A stretch of DNA of 50,591 nt from Anaerococcus sp. (GCF_030825785.1 NZ_JAPJPG010000008.1:1-50591), one strand, 5' to 3'. Numbered from the stretch's first letter, positions 7,791 through 15,929 are shown. Numbers and translations: made by a program. The notes: generated by a model not told the origin, from the letters alone.

Positions 7791-9148
7791 AATACATCTA
7801 TTTTATTTTTGATATCTCTTTTCAAGAAATACACACACATAATTGTGTTAAGGCCTTCAGATATAAGGAAGGACCACCATACTAGGTCTATATTTCCTGT
7901 TAAGGAAAATAGGTAGAAGGTTGGTAGGAGAATAAAGAATTGTCTTAGGAAAGATTGAAGGATTGCTGATTGCCAATTGCCCAAGGCTTGGAAGACTCCT
8001 ACAGATATTATAGAAACTGAAGCTACTATATATGATAGGGAGACTATCCTGATCATTGGAACTCCGATTTCTCTCATGGTCTCTGTAGCATTGAAGAGGT
8101 CAAAGATTTGATTTGGCAAAATCCACAAAGATACAGTAGCGATTCCAACAAGGACTATTCCTGATATTAAGGCAAGCTTGATTGACCTACGAATCCTTGC
8201 TACATGCCTTGCTCCATAGTTAAAGGAAATGATTGAAACCATAGCATTAGAAATTCCTATTATTGGAAGGAAGGCAAAGGATTGAAGCTTAAACATTACC
8301 CCATAGGCTGCAATTGCTGATTGACCAAATCCTCTAAGCATTGCATTTAGGATAAAGATAATCACAGAAGATATGGCACTCATTACTATGGAAGGTAGAC
8401 CTATCCAAAATATTTGTTTTAGTATATCTCCATGAAGCCTAAAATGTTTGAAATCTACTTCTATATCTGTATTCTTTGTTTTATTTATAATAAGGCCTAT
8501 AATAGATCCTCCAATTTGACCTATCACTGTGGCAAGGGCCGCTCCCTTTACTTCCATTCTAGGAAATCCAAATAAGCCAAAGATAAAGATAGGATCTAAG
8601 ATAAGGTTGATCAAGGCTCCTGATATTTGCACAATCATTGTATAGAAGGTAAGGGAAGTCGCTTGGAGGAGCTTCTCACAAAGAACTTGGAAGAATAAAC
8701 CAAATCCAAAGATAGTAACGATCCACAAATAATCCCTAGTGTAGGATACAATTTCAGGAGTCGCTGCTTGGGAATTTGCAAAAAAATCAGTGAAAAATAT
8801 ACCGAATAAGGCAAAGGCAATAGCCCCAACAACAGAGAGTACTACTCCGTGCATGGCGACAGATCCTACTCTTTTCTTATCATCCATGCCCAAATACCTA
8901 CTCAAGAGAGCACTTGCTCCTACTGAAATTCCTATAGCGAAGGCAAGCATTATGTTTTGTACTGGGAATGCCAAAGACACTGCCGTAAGAGCTTCTTCCG
9001 AAATTCTAGCAACAAATATCGAATCTACTACATTATAGATTGATTGAACAAGCATAGAAATCACCATAGGTATGCTCATCTTCACAAGAAGACTTCCGAC
9101 TGGCATGGTTCCCATGATGTTTTCTTTCTTGCTTACAGTTTTTTCCAT
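7787..9148 (-). CDS. MATE-family multidrug/Na+-coupled efflux protein
   Basis: MATE transporters export cationic drugs or metabolites in exchange for Na+ or H+. The 453-residue length is typical and the sequence shows about twelve transmembrane helices. The N-terminal family pattern is visible in PMVISMLVQSIYNVVDSIFV and AISVGASALLSRYLG-like segments; a second repeat begins near IFWIGLPSIVMSAISSVII. I choose the ATG at 9148 (MEKTVSKKEN) because AAAGGAG precedes it by 6 bases; a longer frame would run into the upstream gene. It lies 82 bases after the ATP-grasp gene with no terminator between, so it is probably the last gene of the thrS unit. Confidence 0.92.
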   Translation of the reverse strand: MEKTVSKKENIMGTMPVGSLLVKMSIPMVISMLVQSIYNVVDSIFVARISEEALTAVSLAFPVQNIMLAFAIGISVGASALLSRYLGMDDKKRVGSVAMHGVVLSVVGAIAFALFGIFFTDFFANSQAATPEIVSYTRDYLWIVTIFGFGLFFQVLCEKLLQATSLTFYTMIVQISGALINLILDPIFIFGLFGFPRMEVKGAALATVIGQIGGSIIGLIINKTKNTDIEVDFKHFRLHGDILKQIFWIGLPSIVMSAISSVIIFILNAMLRGFGQSAIAAYGVMFKLQSFAFLPIIGISNAMVSIISFNYGARHVARIRRSIKLALISGIVLVGIATVSLWILPNQIFDLFNATETMREIGVPMIRIVSLSYIVASVSIISVGVFQALGNWQSAILQSFLRQFFILLPTFYLFSLTGNIDLVWWSFLISEGLNTIMCVYFLKRDIKNKIDVL

Positions 9149-9230
9149 ATAAACTCCTTTCTTATTTTCCTGTAAATTTTTTGATAAAATTTTTGGCAAT
9201 ATAAGAGATACCGGACCTGCCGATATCTTC

Positions 9231-10406
9231 TTAGTCAAATAATTCTTTTTCTTGTCTTTTTATAGACTCATTTACTTTTAATTTTCTAAGCATATTGTCA
9301 TCATAATCGCTTATGACGTGAATTGCCGAGTTTTCTTCTCGACCTTTCTTATTAAACTCCTCTTTGAGTTCTTTTTCCACATTTTCGTAGGCTTTTTTAG
9401 CAGAAATTGCCTGAAGCCTGAAAGGTCTTTGAGTCTTCTTAGCCTCAGTTTTACCAAAAATCAAATCATTTATGGCAAGCTCTATTAGGTTCACCCCAGC
9501 TAGGGTTGAGTAATAGAAGGTCCTGCCTTGCCTTATATTCATCTCTAGAACGAAGATCTCGCCGGTTTTTGAATCTTTCTTAAAATCTAGATTAAAGAGT
9601 CCGTGGTAGTCCAGAGAGGTCACGATTTTTTCTGCCAAATCATACATGATATCCTCATCACTATCTACTTGGACTAGGTGGTTTCCTACCCACATTGGCC
9701 TTAAATCTGATAGGAGGTTTCTTGCAAGAACAAAGGATATTTTCCCATCCCTTGACCTGTAGCCATTTAGGGAATACTCACTTCCCTGACCTCCATTTAT
9801 AAATTGCTGGCAGATAAAATCTCCCCTAAAGTCACTATCGTAGACCTTTCTTAGGACATCCTTGGCCTCATCTTTACTTCTTACATGGTAGCCTTTTTGG
9901 ATATTTTCACATGATGAGTCAAGAAGGGCGTCGTAGTCGTCTGCCTTTAGGAAAATTTCCCCATCAAAATCAAGCCCATCTATATTATCCTTATTGGCAA
10001 TATAAGTCTTAGGATAAGGAAGATCTATTTTTTCTAAATAAGAGTAAAACTCCGATTTCTTCAAGAGCTTTTCTGCCCACTCAAGGTCTGGGTAAGGGAT
10101 GTGGTAGGAAAAGTTAAAGTTTTTCTCATTTCTTAGGAGAGTATCTATGTATCTTTCTGTCGGAGCAAAAAATACAAAGTCCTCTTCCTCTCTTTTTCCT
10201 ATAACTTCATTGATAAAATTTGAAAAAAGCTCATCGTCTGATGAAAATCCCTTGGTGGTGTAGACATCAGCAATCTTTGATTTATAAAAAGGAACGAGGA
10301 CAGCCGCCCCTATGACAATAGGCTTTTTGCCAAAGGCCTCGTAAAAGCTTCTTGCCACAGAGTAGCTGTTGTGATCTGTTCCTAAGATTATAGCATTGAA
10401 GGTCAT
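9231..10406 (-). CDS. ATP-grasp carboxylate-amine ligase, possibly for the peptidoglycan bridge
   Basis: The 391-residue protein has ATP-grasp features: a central nucleotide-binding lobe with GEIFLKADDYDALL and FICQQFINGGQGSEYSLNGY, and a metal-binding end with EIFVLEMNIRQGRTFYYS. The N-terminal IILGTDHNSYSVARSFYEAF resembles the pre-ATP-grasp fold of the family that includes Enterococcus faecium D-aspartate ligase, which adds the cross-bridge residue to peptidoglycan. Anaerococcus is described as having a Lys-D-Glu type wall, so a D-amino-acid ligase role is plausible, but this is inference from remembered similarity. The start lies 1 base after the thrS stop codon, so it is co-transcribed and controlled by the threonine T-box. 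Confidence 0.72.
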   Translation of the reverse strand: MTFNAIILGTDHNSYSVARSFYEAFGKKPIVIGAAVLVPFYKSKIADVYTTKGFSSDDELFSNFINEVIGKREEEDFVFFAPTERYIDTLLRNEKNFNFSYHIPYPDLEWAEKLLKKSEFYSYLEKIDLPYPKTYIANKDNIDGLDFDGEIFLKADDYDALLDSSCENIQKGYHVRSKDEAKDVLRKVYDSDFRGDFICQQFINGGQGSEYSLNGYRSRDGKISFVLARNLLSDLRPMWVGNHLVQVDSDEDIMYDLAEKIVTSLDYHGLFNLDFKKDSKTGEIFVLEMNIRQGRTFYYSTLAGVNLIELAINDLIFGKTEAKKTQRPFRLQAISAKKAYENVEKELKEEFNKKGREENSAIHVISDYDDNMLRKLKVNESIKRQEKELFD

Positions 10407-10407
10407 C

Positions 10408-12330
10408 TTAGAATATATTTTCCATGCTTCTTGAATCTCTTTCTTTAGAGATTTTTTCTATAAATTCATCTACTGAAACGTCAGATGTCTCTTCTCCGTC
10501 CCTATTTCTTACAGTAAGTTTGCCAGAAGTTTCTTCCTTCTCTCCTACTACAAGCATGTAGTTTGTTCTCATTAGTTGAGCTTGACGGATCTTATATCCT
10601 ACTCCCTCACTTCTGTAGTCGATATTTACTCTAAATCCTGCTTCTTTGATTTTTTCTTTTAAATCTTCACAGTAGTCGATGAACTTATCAGAAACCGGGA
10701 TGATTTCTACTTGTTGTGGGTTAATCCATAGTGGGAATCTTCCTGCAAAGTGCTCTGTTAGAACTCCGATAAATCTTTCGATTGATCCAAGTAGGGCACG
10801 GTGGAGCATAACTGGTCTTTGTTTTTCACCATTTTCGTCTATATAAGTTAGGTCAAAGTTTTGTGGTAGTTGGAAGTCAAGTTGGATAGTACCACATTGC
10901 CATTCTCTCTTAGCAGCATCTAGGAGGTGGAAGTCGATCTTTGGTCCGTAGAAAGCACCGTCTCCTGGGTTGATTTCATAGTCGATTCCACGTTCTTCTA
11001 GGGCTTTCTTAAGTTGGTCTTCAGCAAAGTCCCAATCCTTGATATCTCCCATGAAGTCATCAGGTCTTGTTGATAGCTCGATTGTGTATTTGAAACCAAA
11101 TGTAGAATATAGAAGGTCTGCTAGGTCAATCATCCTATAAACTTCTTCCTTGATTTGGCTTGGTAAGCAATAAACGTGAGCATCGTCTTGGGTAAATGTT
11201 CTTACTCTGAAAAGTCCGTGTAGGGTTCCTGAAAGCTCGTGTCTGTGAACTTGACCGTACTCAGCAAGTCTTATAGGAAGGTCCCTATATGAGTGTTGGT
11301 TAGAAGCATAAGTCAAAACAGAACCTGGGCAGTTCATTGGCTTTATCGCATAAGCGTCGCCGTCAATTTTTGTAAAGTACATGTTTTCCTTGTAATGATC
11401 CCAGTGTCCTGATCTATGCCATAGGTCTTCATTTAGGATAAGTGGAGTCTTGATTTCTCCATATCCATTTTCATTTAGGACATCCGTCCACCAACCCAAT
11501 AGCTCGTTCATTAGAATCATTCCGTTTGGATGGAAGAATGGGAAGCCTGGTCCCTCTTCGTGGAAGGCAAAAAGATTCATCTCACGACCAATCTTTCTGT
11601 GGTCTCTCTTTTCGATTTCTTTTTGGAGTTGTTCGTATTCTTCTAATTGCTTAGCCTTCTCGAAGGAAATTCCGTAGATTCTTTGAAGCATTTGTCTATC
11701 AGAATCTCCTCTCCAATAAGCACCAGCAATTGTCTTAAGCTTAACTGCCTTGATAGGCTTAGTAGATAGAAGGTGAGGTCCCCTACAAAGGTCTGTGAAG
11801 GCATCTCCCATCTTGTATAGGGTGATTTTTTCATCTTCTGGAAGATCTTCTATAAGCTCAACCTTGTAGTCTTGGCCTTCTTCCTTAAACTTCTCCAAAG
11901 CTTCAGCCCTAGAAATCTCAACTCTTTCAAGCTTTAGATCTCTTTTGGCAATCTCTAGCATCTTCTTTTCGATTTTTTCTAGATCTTCTGGAGTAAATCT
12001 GTGCTCAAGATCCATGTCATAATAGAAACCATCATCAATAGCTGGTCCTATAGCAAATTTTGTTTCTGGATACATTTCCTTAATAGCAGCAGCCATCACG
12101 TGAGATGAAGTATGCCAGAAAATTTCTTTTCCTTCCTTATCTTCAAACTTAACCACTCTAAAGTCACTATCTTCTTCTATAGGTTCAGCAAAGCCTTTGA
12201 TTTCTCCATTTACTACAGCTCCTACTGCAGCTCTAAAAAGTCCCATGGAGATATCCTTTGTAACATCTGCCACGAGAACTCCGCTTTCATATTCCTTAAC
12301 TGATCCGTCAGGTAATTTAATCTTAATCAT
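10408..12330 (-). CDS. thrS: Threonyl-tRNA synthetase
   Basis: ThrRS charges tRNA-Thr in the cytoplasm and edits mischarged serine. The 640-residue protein has the complete bacterial order: an N-terminal TGS domain (residues 1-60), the editing domain with HTSSHVMAAA and CRGPHL, the class II catalytic core with the Zn-binding Cys in YAIKPMNCPGSVLTY, motif 2 at RYxE-like LAEYGQVHRHELSG..LFRVR, and the C-terminal anticodon-binding domain beginning near PLWINPQQVEIIPV. AAGGAGAGATT precedes the ATG. A T-box leader with an ACC (Thr) specifier lies upstream, which independently confirms the identity. Confidence 0.98.
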   Translation of the reverse strand: MIKIKLPDGSVKEYESGVLVADVTKDISMGLFRAAVGAVVNGEIKGFAEPIEEDSDFRVVKFEDKEGKEIFWHTSSHVMAAAIKEMYPETKFAIGPAIDDGFYYDMDLEHRFTPEDLEKIEKKMLEIAKRDLKLERVEISRAEALEKFKEEGQDYKVELIEDLPEDEKITLYKMGDAFTDLCRGPHLLSTKPIKAVKLKTIAGAYWRGDSDRQMLQRIYGISFEKAKQLEEYEQLQKEIEKRDHRKIGREMNLFAFHEEGPGFPFFHPNGMILMNELLGWWTDVLNENGYGEIKTPLILNEDLWHRSGHWDHYKENMYFTKIDGDAYAIKPMNCPGSVLTYASNQHSYRDLPIRLAEYGQVHRHELSGTLHGLFRVRTFTQDDAHVYCLPSQIKEEVYRMIDLADLLYSTFGFKYTIELSTRPDDFMGDIKDWDFAEDQLKKALEERGIDYEINPGDGAFYGPKIDFHLLDAAKREWQCGTIQLDFQLPQNFDLTYIDENGEKQRPVMLHRALLGSIERFIGVLTEHFAGRFPLWINPQQVEIIPVSDKFIDYCEDLKEKIKEAGFRVNIDYRSEGVGYKIRQAQLMRTNYMLVVGEKEETSGKLTVRNRDGEETSDVSVDEFIEKISKERDSRSMENIF

Positions 12331-12338
12331 AATCTCTC

Positions 12339-12565
12339 CTTAAAATAAAAAATAGACGTACGCCCCAGCCAGCTGGCTATAGGACGATACGTCTTTCGTT
12401 CGTGGTTCCACCTAATTTTAAACTCATTAGAAGGCTTATCGCGCCCAAACGTCTCACATTACATGAGAAACTCTAGGGTGGTACTTAAGTTAATTTGCTG
12501 AAACTTCTCAACTACTGTTTCTTTCTGTAAGCAAAGTCTAAACTAAAGCTCCCTATCTTTGTCAA
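12339..12565 (-). promoter_or_regulatory. Threonine T-box riboswitch leader of thrS
   Basis: On the minus strand the conserved T-box sequence AGGTGGAACCACG lies at 12413-12401. It is followed by a terminator whose arms (12354-12360 and 12388-12394, AGACGTA-type) precede ATTTTTTATTTT. Stem I appears to be closed by TAGGG (12555-12551) pairing with CCCTA (12478-12474). The codon ACC (Thr) lies at 12482-12480, followed by A, exactly where a specifier is expected. Uncharged tRNA-Thr would pair with ACC and with the T-box and prevent termination. A TATAAT at 12577-12572 puts the transcript start near 12565; no good -35 is visible. Confidence 0.93.
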
Positions 12566-12627
12566 ATATTAATTATAGCTTTATGTTACCTTATAAAATT
12601 ATAATTTCAATTATTTATTCTGGAAAG

Positions 12628-12639
12628 TGGTAACTACCA
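12628..12639. promoter_or_regulatory. TGGTA-N2-TACCA operator, upstream site
   Basis: TGGTAACTACCA is identical to the core of the island operators but has no promoter at the usual distance. It lies 166 bp (centre to centre) upstream of the yajC/PTS operator and about 63-74 bases upstream of the probable thrS transcript start on the other strand. An auxiliary operator for the PTS unit is the simplest reading. Confidence 0.75.
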
Positions 12640-12756
12640 TTTGAAAAAGATATTAATTTTTTCTTAAAAATACGATATATGTTAATAATTAAACAAAGAC
12701 GATCACATCTATATCAACTTATAGTAAGGGTCTTTTAGGATTTTATACCCTAGCTA

Positions 12757-12805
12757 TTGACAAGAGGAAACGTTTATTTTATAATATTAGTATAGGTAAC
12801 TACCA
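12757..12805 (+). promoter_or_regulatory. Promoter and operator of the yajC-PTS operon
   Basis: TTGACA (12757-12762), 17 bases, TATAAT (12780-12785). The operator AGGTAACTACCA (12794-12805) begins 8 bases after the -10, so a bound repressor would cover the transcript start. The ribosome site (AAGGAGG) follows immediately. The same geometry recurs at 16192-16240 and 25060-25109. Confidence 0.9.
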
Positions 12806-12818
12806 GTAAGGAGGATTT

Positions 12819-13094
12819 ATGTTAGCTGAAATTGGAAAAATTTCCCTAGTCTTGCTTGGCTTTATAGCCATATTTCTTGTGATTATGCAAATTCTTAATT
12901 ATAAGAATCTTAAGAAACAAAGAAAAAGGCTAGAAGACTTACACAAAGCTTTGAAAAAAGGCAGCAAGGTAGTATTGCTCGGAGGAATCCACGGCAAGAT
13001 TGTAAGCATAAATAACGATACTGCTATTGTAAATATTTCCGATAATGTAGATATCAAAGTCGATCGCTCTGCTATAAGCGAAATAATTAAGTGA
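12819..13094 (+). CDS. yajC: YajC-family protein heading a PTS operon
   Basis: YajC is the small accessory subunit of the SecDF complex at the Sec translocon. The 91-residue protein has one transmembrane helix (about residues 7-26) and a cytoplasmic part with the family pattern: a basic helix KKQRKRLEDLHKALKKGSKV, then VLLGGIHGKIVSINNDTAIV and VDIKVDRSAISEI. It is the first gene behind the operator-controlled promoter and is followed 14 bases later by PTS IIB, so it is part of the sugar operon. yajC-like genes are also known in mannose-family PTS operons of streptococci. Its role there is unsettled: help in membrane insertion of IIC/IID is a reasonable guess. Confidence 0.85.
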   Translation: MLAEIGKISLVLLGFIAIFLVIMQILNYKNLKKQRKRLEDLHKALKKGSKVVLLGGIHGKIVSINNDTAIVNISDNVDIKVDRSAISEIIK

Positions 13095-13108
13095 TTCAAG
13101 GAGGAGTT

Positions 13109-13585
13109 ATGCCAAATATTGTTTTAACAAGAATCGACAACCGTTTGCTACATGGCCAAGTCGCAACTCAGTGGACAAAAGTCATCGGAGCTAATCTTAT
13201 ATTAGTTGCAAATGATGAAGTTGCATCAAACAAGATGAGACAAGGGCTAATGGATATGGCAGCACCAAATGGTGTAGACACCAGATATTGGACATTGGAG
13301 AAAACAATTAATACTATTCACAAGGCTGCAGATAGACAAAAGATTTTTATTATCTGCCAAAGCCCAGAAGATGTATTAACCCTAGTTGAAGGTGGTGTTC
13401 CAATTACTAAAGTTAATATTGGAAATATGCACATGGAAAATGGTAAAAGACAAGTAGCTGGAACCGTAGCCGTAGATGATAACGATGTAGAAGCTTTTAA
13501 GAAGCTAAAAGAAAAAGGTGTAGAGTTAGAAATTAGAAAAGTACCAACCGAAGCACCAGAAAATACAGATAAGCTATTTTCATAA
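13109..13585 (+). CDS. Mannose-family PTS EIIB (GalNAc/galactosamine-type)
   Basis: EIIB receives phosphate from EIIA and passes it to the sugar during uptake. The 158-residue protein starts at the ATG preceded by AAGGAGG (MPNIVLTRIDNRLLHGQV). His15 in LLHGQV is the phosphorylated residue of the mannose/sorbose family. Further family segments are LILVANDEVASNKMRQGLM and ICQSPEDVLTLVEGGVP, and the GNMHMENGKRQV stretch is typical of the hexosamine-specific branch. Genes for IIC, IID and IIA follow in the same operon. The mucin-glycan context suggests GalNAc or galactosamine, possibly GNB-type sugars, as the substrate. The family assignment is firm; the sugar is inferred. Confidence 0.93.
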   Translation: MPNIVLTRIDNRLLHGQVATQWTKVIGANLILVANDEVASNKMRQGLMDMAAPNGVDTRYWTLEKTINTIHKAADRQKIFIICQSPEDVLTLVEGGVPITKVNIGNMHMENGKRQVAGTVAVDDNDVEAFKKLKEKGVELEIRKVPTEAPENTDKLFS

Positions 13586-13634
13586 AATTAATAGTAGGAT
13601 GCTTAAATAGCATTCATTTTACAAGGGGATAATT

Positions 13635-14441
13635 ATGGAATTCAATGCGTTACAAATAATTTTAATATTTATAGTAACATTTGTAGCAGCTATAGACCAG
13701 TTCAGTTTTCTCGAATCTTTATATCAACCTATAGTTATGGGACCTGTAGTAGGTGCTATACTTGGAGATGTAAAAACTGGATTAGTTGTTGGAGCTACTT
13801 ACCAACTTATGACCATTGGTAACATGCCAGTAGGTGGTGCTCAACCTCCAAACGCAGTAATCGGTGGTATCGTATCAGTTATATTTGCAATAACAAGCGG
13901 TCTTGAAGCAAACGCCGCAGTAGCAGCAGCTATACCTTTTGCTCTTTTAGGACAATACGGGGTTACAATCCTATTTACAGTTATGAGTCCTCTAATGGCT
14001 AAAGCTGATAGCTATGCTGAGCACGCTGACACAAAAGGAATCGAAAAGTTAAATTACGGAGCTATGCTTATGCTCGGTACAATTTTTGGAGTAATAGTTG
14101 TTTTATTCTTTATAGCAGGATCTGCTTTTGGTAAACAAGTAGCAGACGCTATACCAGAGACACTAATGAGAGGTCTTGGAGTTGCTGGTGGAATGATGAA
14201 ATATGTAGGTTTCGCTGTATTATTAAGATTAATGATAAGCCGTGACCTTTGGGGTTTCTTCCTTGCAGGTTTTGCTTTCGCAGTAATCATAATGGCAAAC
14301 GAAGCATTAAATCAATCAGCATTACTAATAATCGCAATAATAGGTTTTGCTATTGCTTTCTGGGATTATCAAATTAATACCAAGATTAAAAACGTAGAGC
14401 CTGTTGTTAGTCAAGAAGGAGATTACGAAGATGGAATATAA
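13635..14441 (+). CDS. Mannose-family PTS EIIC (membrane channel)
   Basis: EIIC forms the sugar translocation path with EIID. The 268-residue protein is strongly hydrophobic. It contains the family pattern FVAAIDQFSFLESLYQPIVM near the N-terminus and the GATYQLMTIGNMPVGGAQPP segment that resembles the substrate-binding region of ManY/AgaC. An AAGGGG site lies before the ATG. The 49-base gap after IIB holds a small ATGCT/AGCAT hairpin, possibly for translational tuning. The end overlaps the IID start by 11 bases. Confidence 0.93.
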   Translation: MEFNALQIILIFIVTFVAAIDQFSFLESLYQPIVMGPVVGAILGDVKTGLVVGATYQLMTIGNMPVGGAQPPNAVIGGIVSVIFAITSGLEANAAVAAAIPFALLGQYGVTILFTVMSPLMAKADSYAEHADTKGIEKLNYGAMLMLGTIFGVIVVLFFIAGSAFGKQVADAIPETLMRGLGVAGGMMKYVGFAVLLRLMISRDLWGFFLAGFAFAVIIMANEALNQSALLIIAIIGFAIAFWDYQINTKIKNVEPVVSQEGDYEDGI

Positions 14442-15438
14442 AGAAGCATTTGAATATAATGACAGGACGCCTGCCAATCAATTAGATAAGAAAACTCTAA
14501 ATAGAATGGTTTGGAGGTCTCTATTCCTACAAGCTTCATTTAACTATGAGAGAATGCAAGCTGCAGGTTGGTTGTACTCCATCCTTCCAGGTCTTGAAAA
14601 AATTCACACTGATAAGGAAGATTTAAAGATCTCAATGACTCACAATCTAGAGTTCTTCAACACTCACCCATTCTTGATAACTTTCGTAATGGGAATAATT
14701 CTTTCACTAGAACAAAACAAGGTTGAAATTCCTACAATAAGAGCTGTCAGAGTTGCAGCTATGGGACCACTCGGTGGTATAGGTGATGCTCTATTTTGGT
14801 TCACCCTAGTACCTATTGTAGCAGGTATTTCATCAAATATGGCCCTTCAAGGAAATATAGCAGGACCTATCCTTTTCTTGGTAGTATTTAACCTCTTCCA
14901 ATTCTTGATACGTTTTTGGTTGATGAATTGGTCTTATAAGATGGGTACAGAAGCTATAGACATCTTTACAGCCAATGCTAAAGAATTTACTAGAGCTGCA
15001 TCAATTCTTGGTGTAATCGTAGTTGGTGCTTTAATTTCAGTTTATGGTAACACAAAGGTTGCTCTTGAAGTAGATAACGGTGTAACCAATGTAGCAAAAG
15101 AAGTACAAACCGTTGTAAATAACGATCAAATTTCTGAATTCAATGATCTTATCTTTGTAAAAGATGAAAATGGAAAACTAAGCCAAGACCTCCAAGAAGG
15201 AGCTAGCATAAAAGATTTAGGTAATGGTAAATCTGAATTAAAATTCAACGTTTATGAAGAAGAACCAGTAAAGGTTAATATCCAAAAAGTTCTAGATGGA
15301 ATAATTCCAAGTCTAGTACCATTATCAATAACACTACTACTCTATTGGCTATTAGCTAAGAAATCATGGAAACCAATCCACTGCATAGGGTTCTTACTAG
15401 TATTAGGTGTAGTTGGCGCTTATATAGGGTTATTCTAA
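14431..15438 (+). CDS. Mannose-family PTS EIID with enlarged loop
   Basis: EIID is the second membrane subunit of mannose-type PTS permeases. I place the start at the ATG at 14431 (MEYKEAFEYND) because AAGGAG lies 10 bases upstream. Typical segments are MVWRSLFLQASFNYERMQAAG, the HNLEFFNTHPFLITFVMGI stretch and AMGPLGGIGDALFWFTLVPI. At 335 residues it is longer than common EIIDs (about 265-305). The extra length is a polar stretch of about 40 residues between ISVYGNTKVALEV and the last helices (roughly residues 225-275), with FVKDENGKLSQDLQEG in it. This may be an extracytoplasmic or peripheral sub-domain. It overlaps IIC by 11 bases and IIA by 1 base. Confidence 0.92.
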   Translation: MEYKEAFEYNDRTPANQLDKKTLNRMVWRSLFLQASFNYERMQAAGWLYSILPGLEKIHTDKEDLKISMTHNLEFFNTHPFLITFVMGIILSLEQNKVEIPTIRAVRVAAMGPLGGIGDALFWFTLVPIVAGISSNMALQGNIAGPILFLVVFNLFQFLIRFWLMNWSYKMGTEAIDIFTANAKEFTRAASILGVIVVGALISVYGNTKVALEVDNGVTNVAKEVQTVVNNDQISEFNDLIFVKDENGKLSQDLQEGASIKDLGNGKSELKFNVYEEEPVKVNIQKVLDGIIPSLVPLSITLLLYWLLAKKSWKPIHCIGFLLVLGVVGAYIGLF

Positions 15439-15869
15439 TGGCTAAGGGGATAATATTAACTTGTCATGGTCATCTTGCTACAGGTCTTTACTCAACAATA
15501 AAGATGATTGCTGGCGAATTTGATAACTTAAGAATTTGCGAATTTCACGAAGGAGATAACTTCGAAAATTTAGATGAAGACCTAGTTAAAGCTTATGAAT
15601 CACTAGGAGCTTATGAGGATGTAGTTGTTTTGACAGACCTTGCTGGAGGAACTCCTTTCAATAGATCTGTTATGAACCTTTCTGAAAAGAATAATGTAGA
15701 ATTTCTAGCAGGAGTAAACTTTGCTATGCTCTATGAAGCACTCTCCTCAGACATTGATGACATGAAAGAATTTATTGAAGATGTAATTGAAACCTCACAC
15801 AATTCTATAGTTCATTATCAAAACGACCAAAAAGATAATGATGAAGAAGATTTCAGTGATGGAATATAA
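15438..15869 (+). CDS. Mannose-family PTS EIIA
   Basis: EIIA takes phosphate from HPr and passes it to EIIB. The 143-residue protein begins at the ATG overlapping the IID stop (TAATG), which indicates coupled translation. LTCHGHLATGLYSTIKM contains the phosphorylated His (His10). TDLAGGTPFNRSVMNL is the other conserved loop of the family. The C-terminus is an acidic tail (NDEEDFSDGI). It closes a complete IIB-IIC-IID-IIA set in one operon, followed by one clear and one weaker terminator hairpin. Confidence 0.93.
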   Translation: MAKGIILTCHGHLATGLYSTIKMIAGEFDNLRICEFHEGDNFENLDEDLVKAYESLGAYEDVVVLTDLAGGTPFNRSVMNLSEKNNVEFLAGVNFAMLYEALSSDIDDMKEFIEDVIETSHNSIVHYQNDQKDNDEEDFSDGI

Positions 15870-15878
15870 TTTATAATA

Positions 15879-15917
15879 AGAGCCTACAGAGATTAATTTT
15901 TCGGTAGCTCTTTTTTC
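15879..15917 (+). terminator. Terminator of the PTS operon
   Basis: AGAGCcTAC / GTAGCTCT arms with one bulged base are followed by six Ts. Confidence 0.82.
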
Positions 15918-15929
15918 TGTATAACAAAT

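Noticed and set aside
12560..12565. TTGACA on the minus strand as the -35 of thrS
   Set aside because: A start derived from it (near 12530) would remove the 5' arm of T-box stem I (TAGGG at 12555-12551). The TATAAT at 12577-12572 fits the leader better.
12766..12779. Catabolite-repression (cre) site in the spacer of the yajC promoter
   Set aside because: AGGAAACGTTTATT keeps only the centre of the cre consensus; both ends mismatch.
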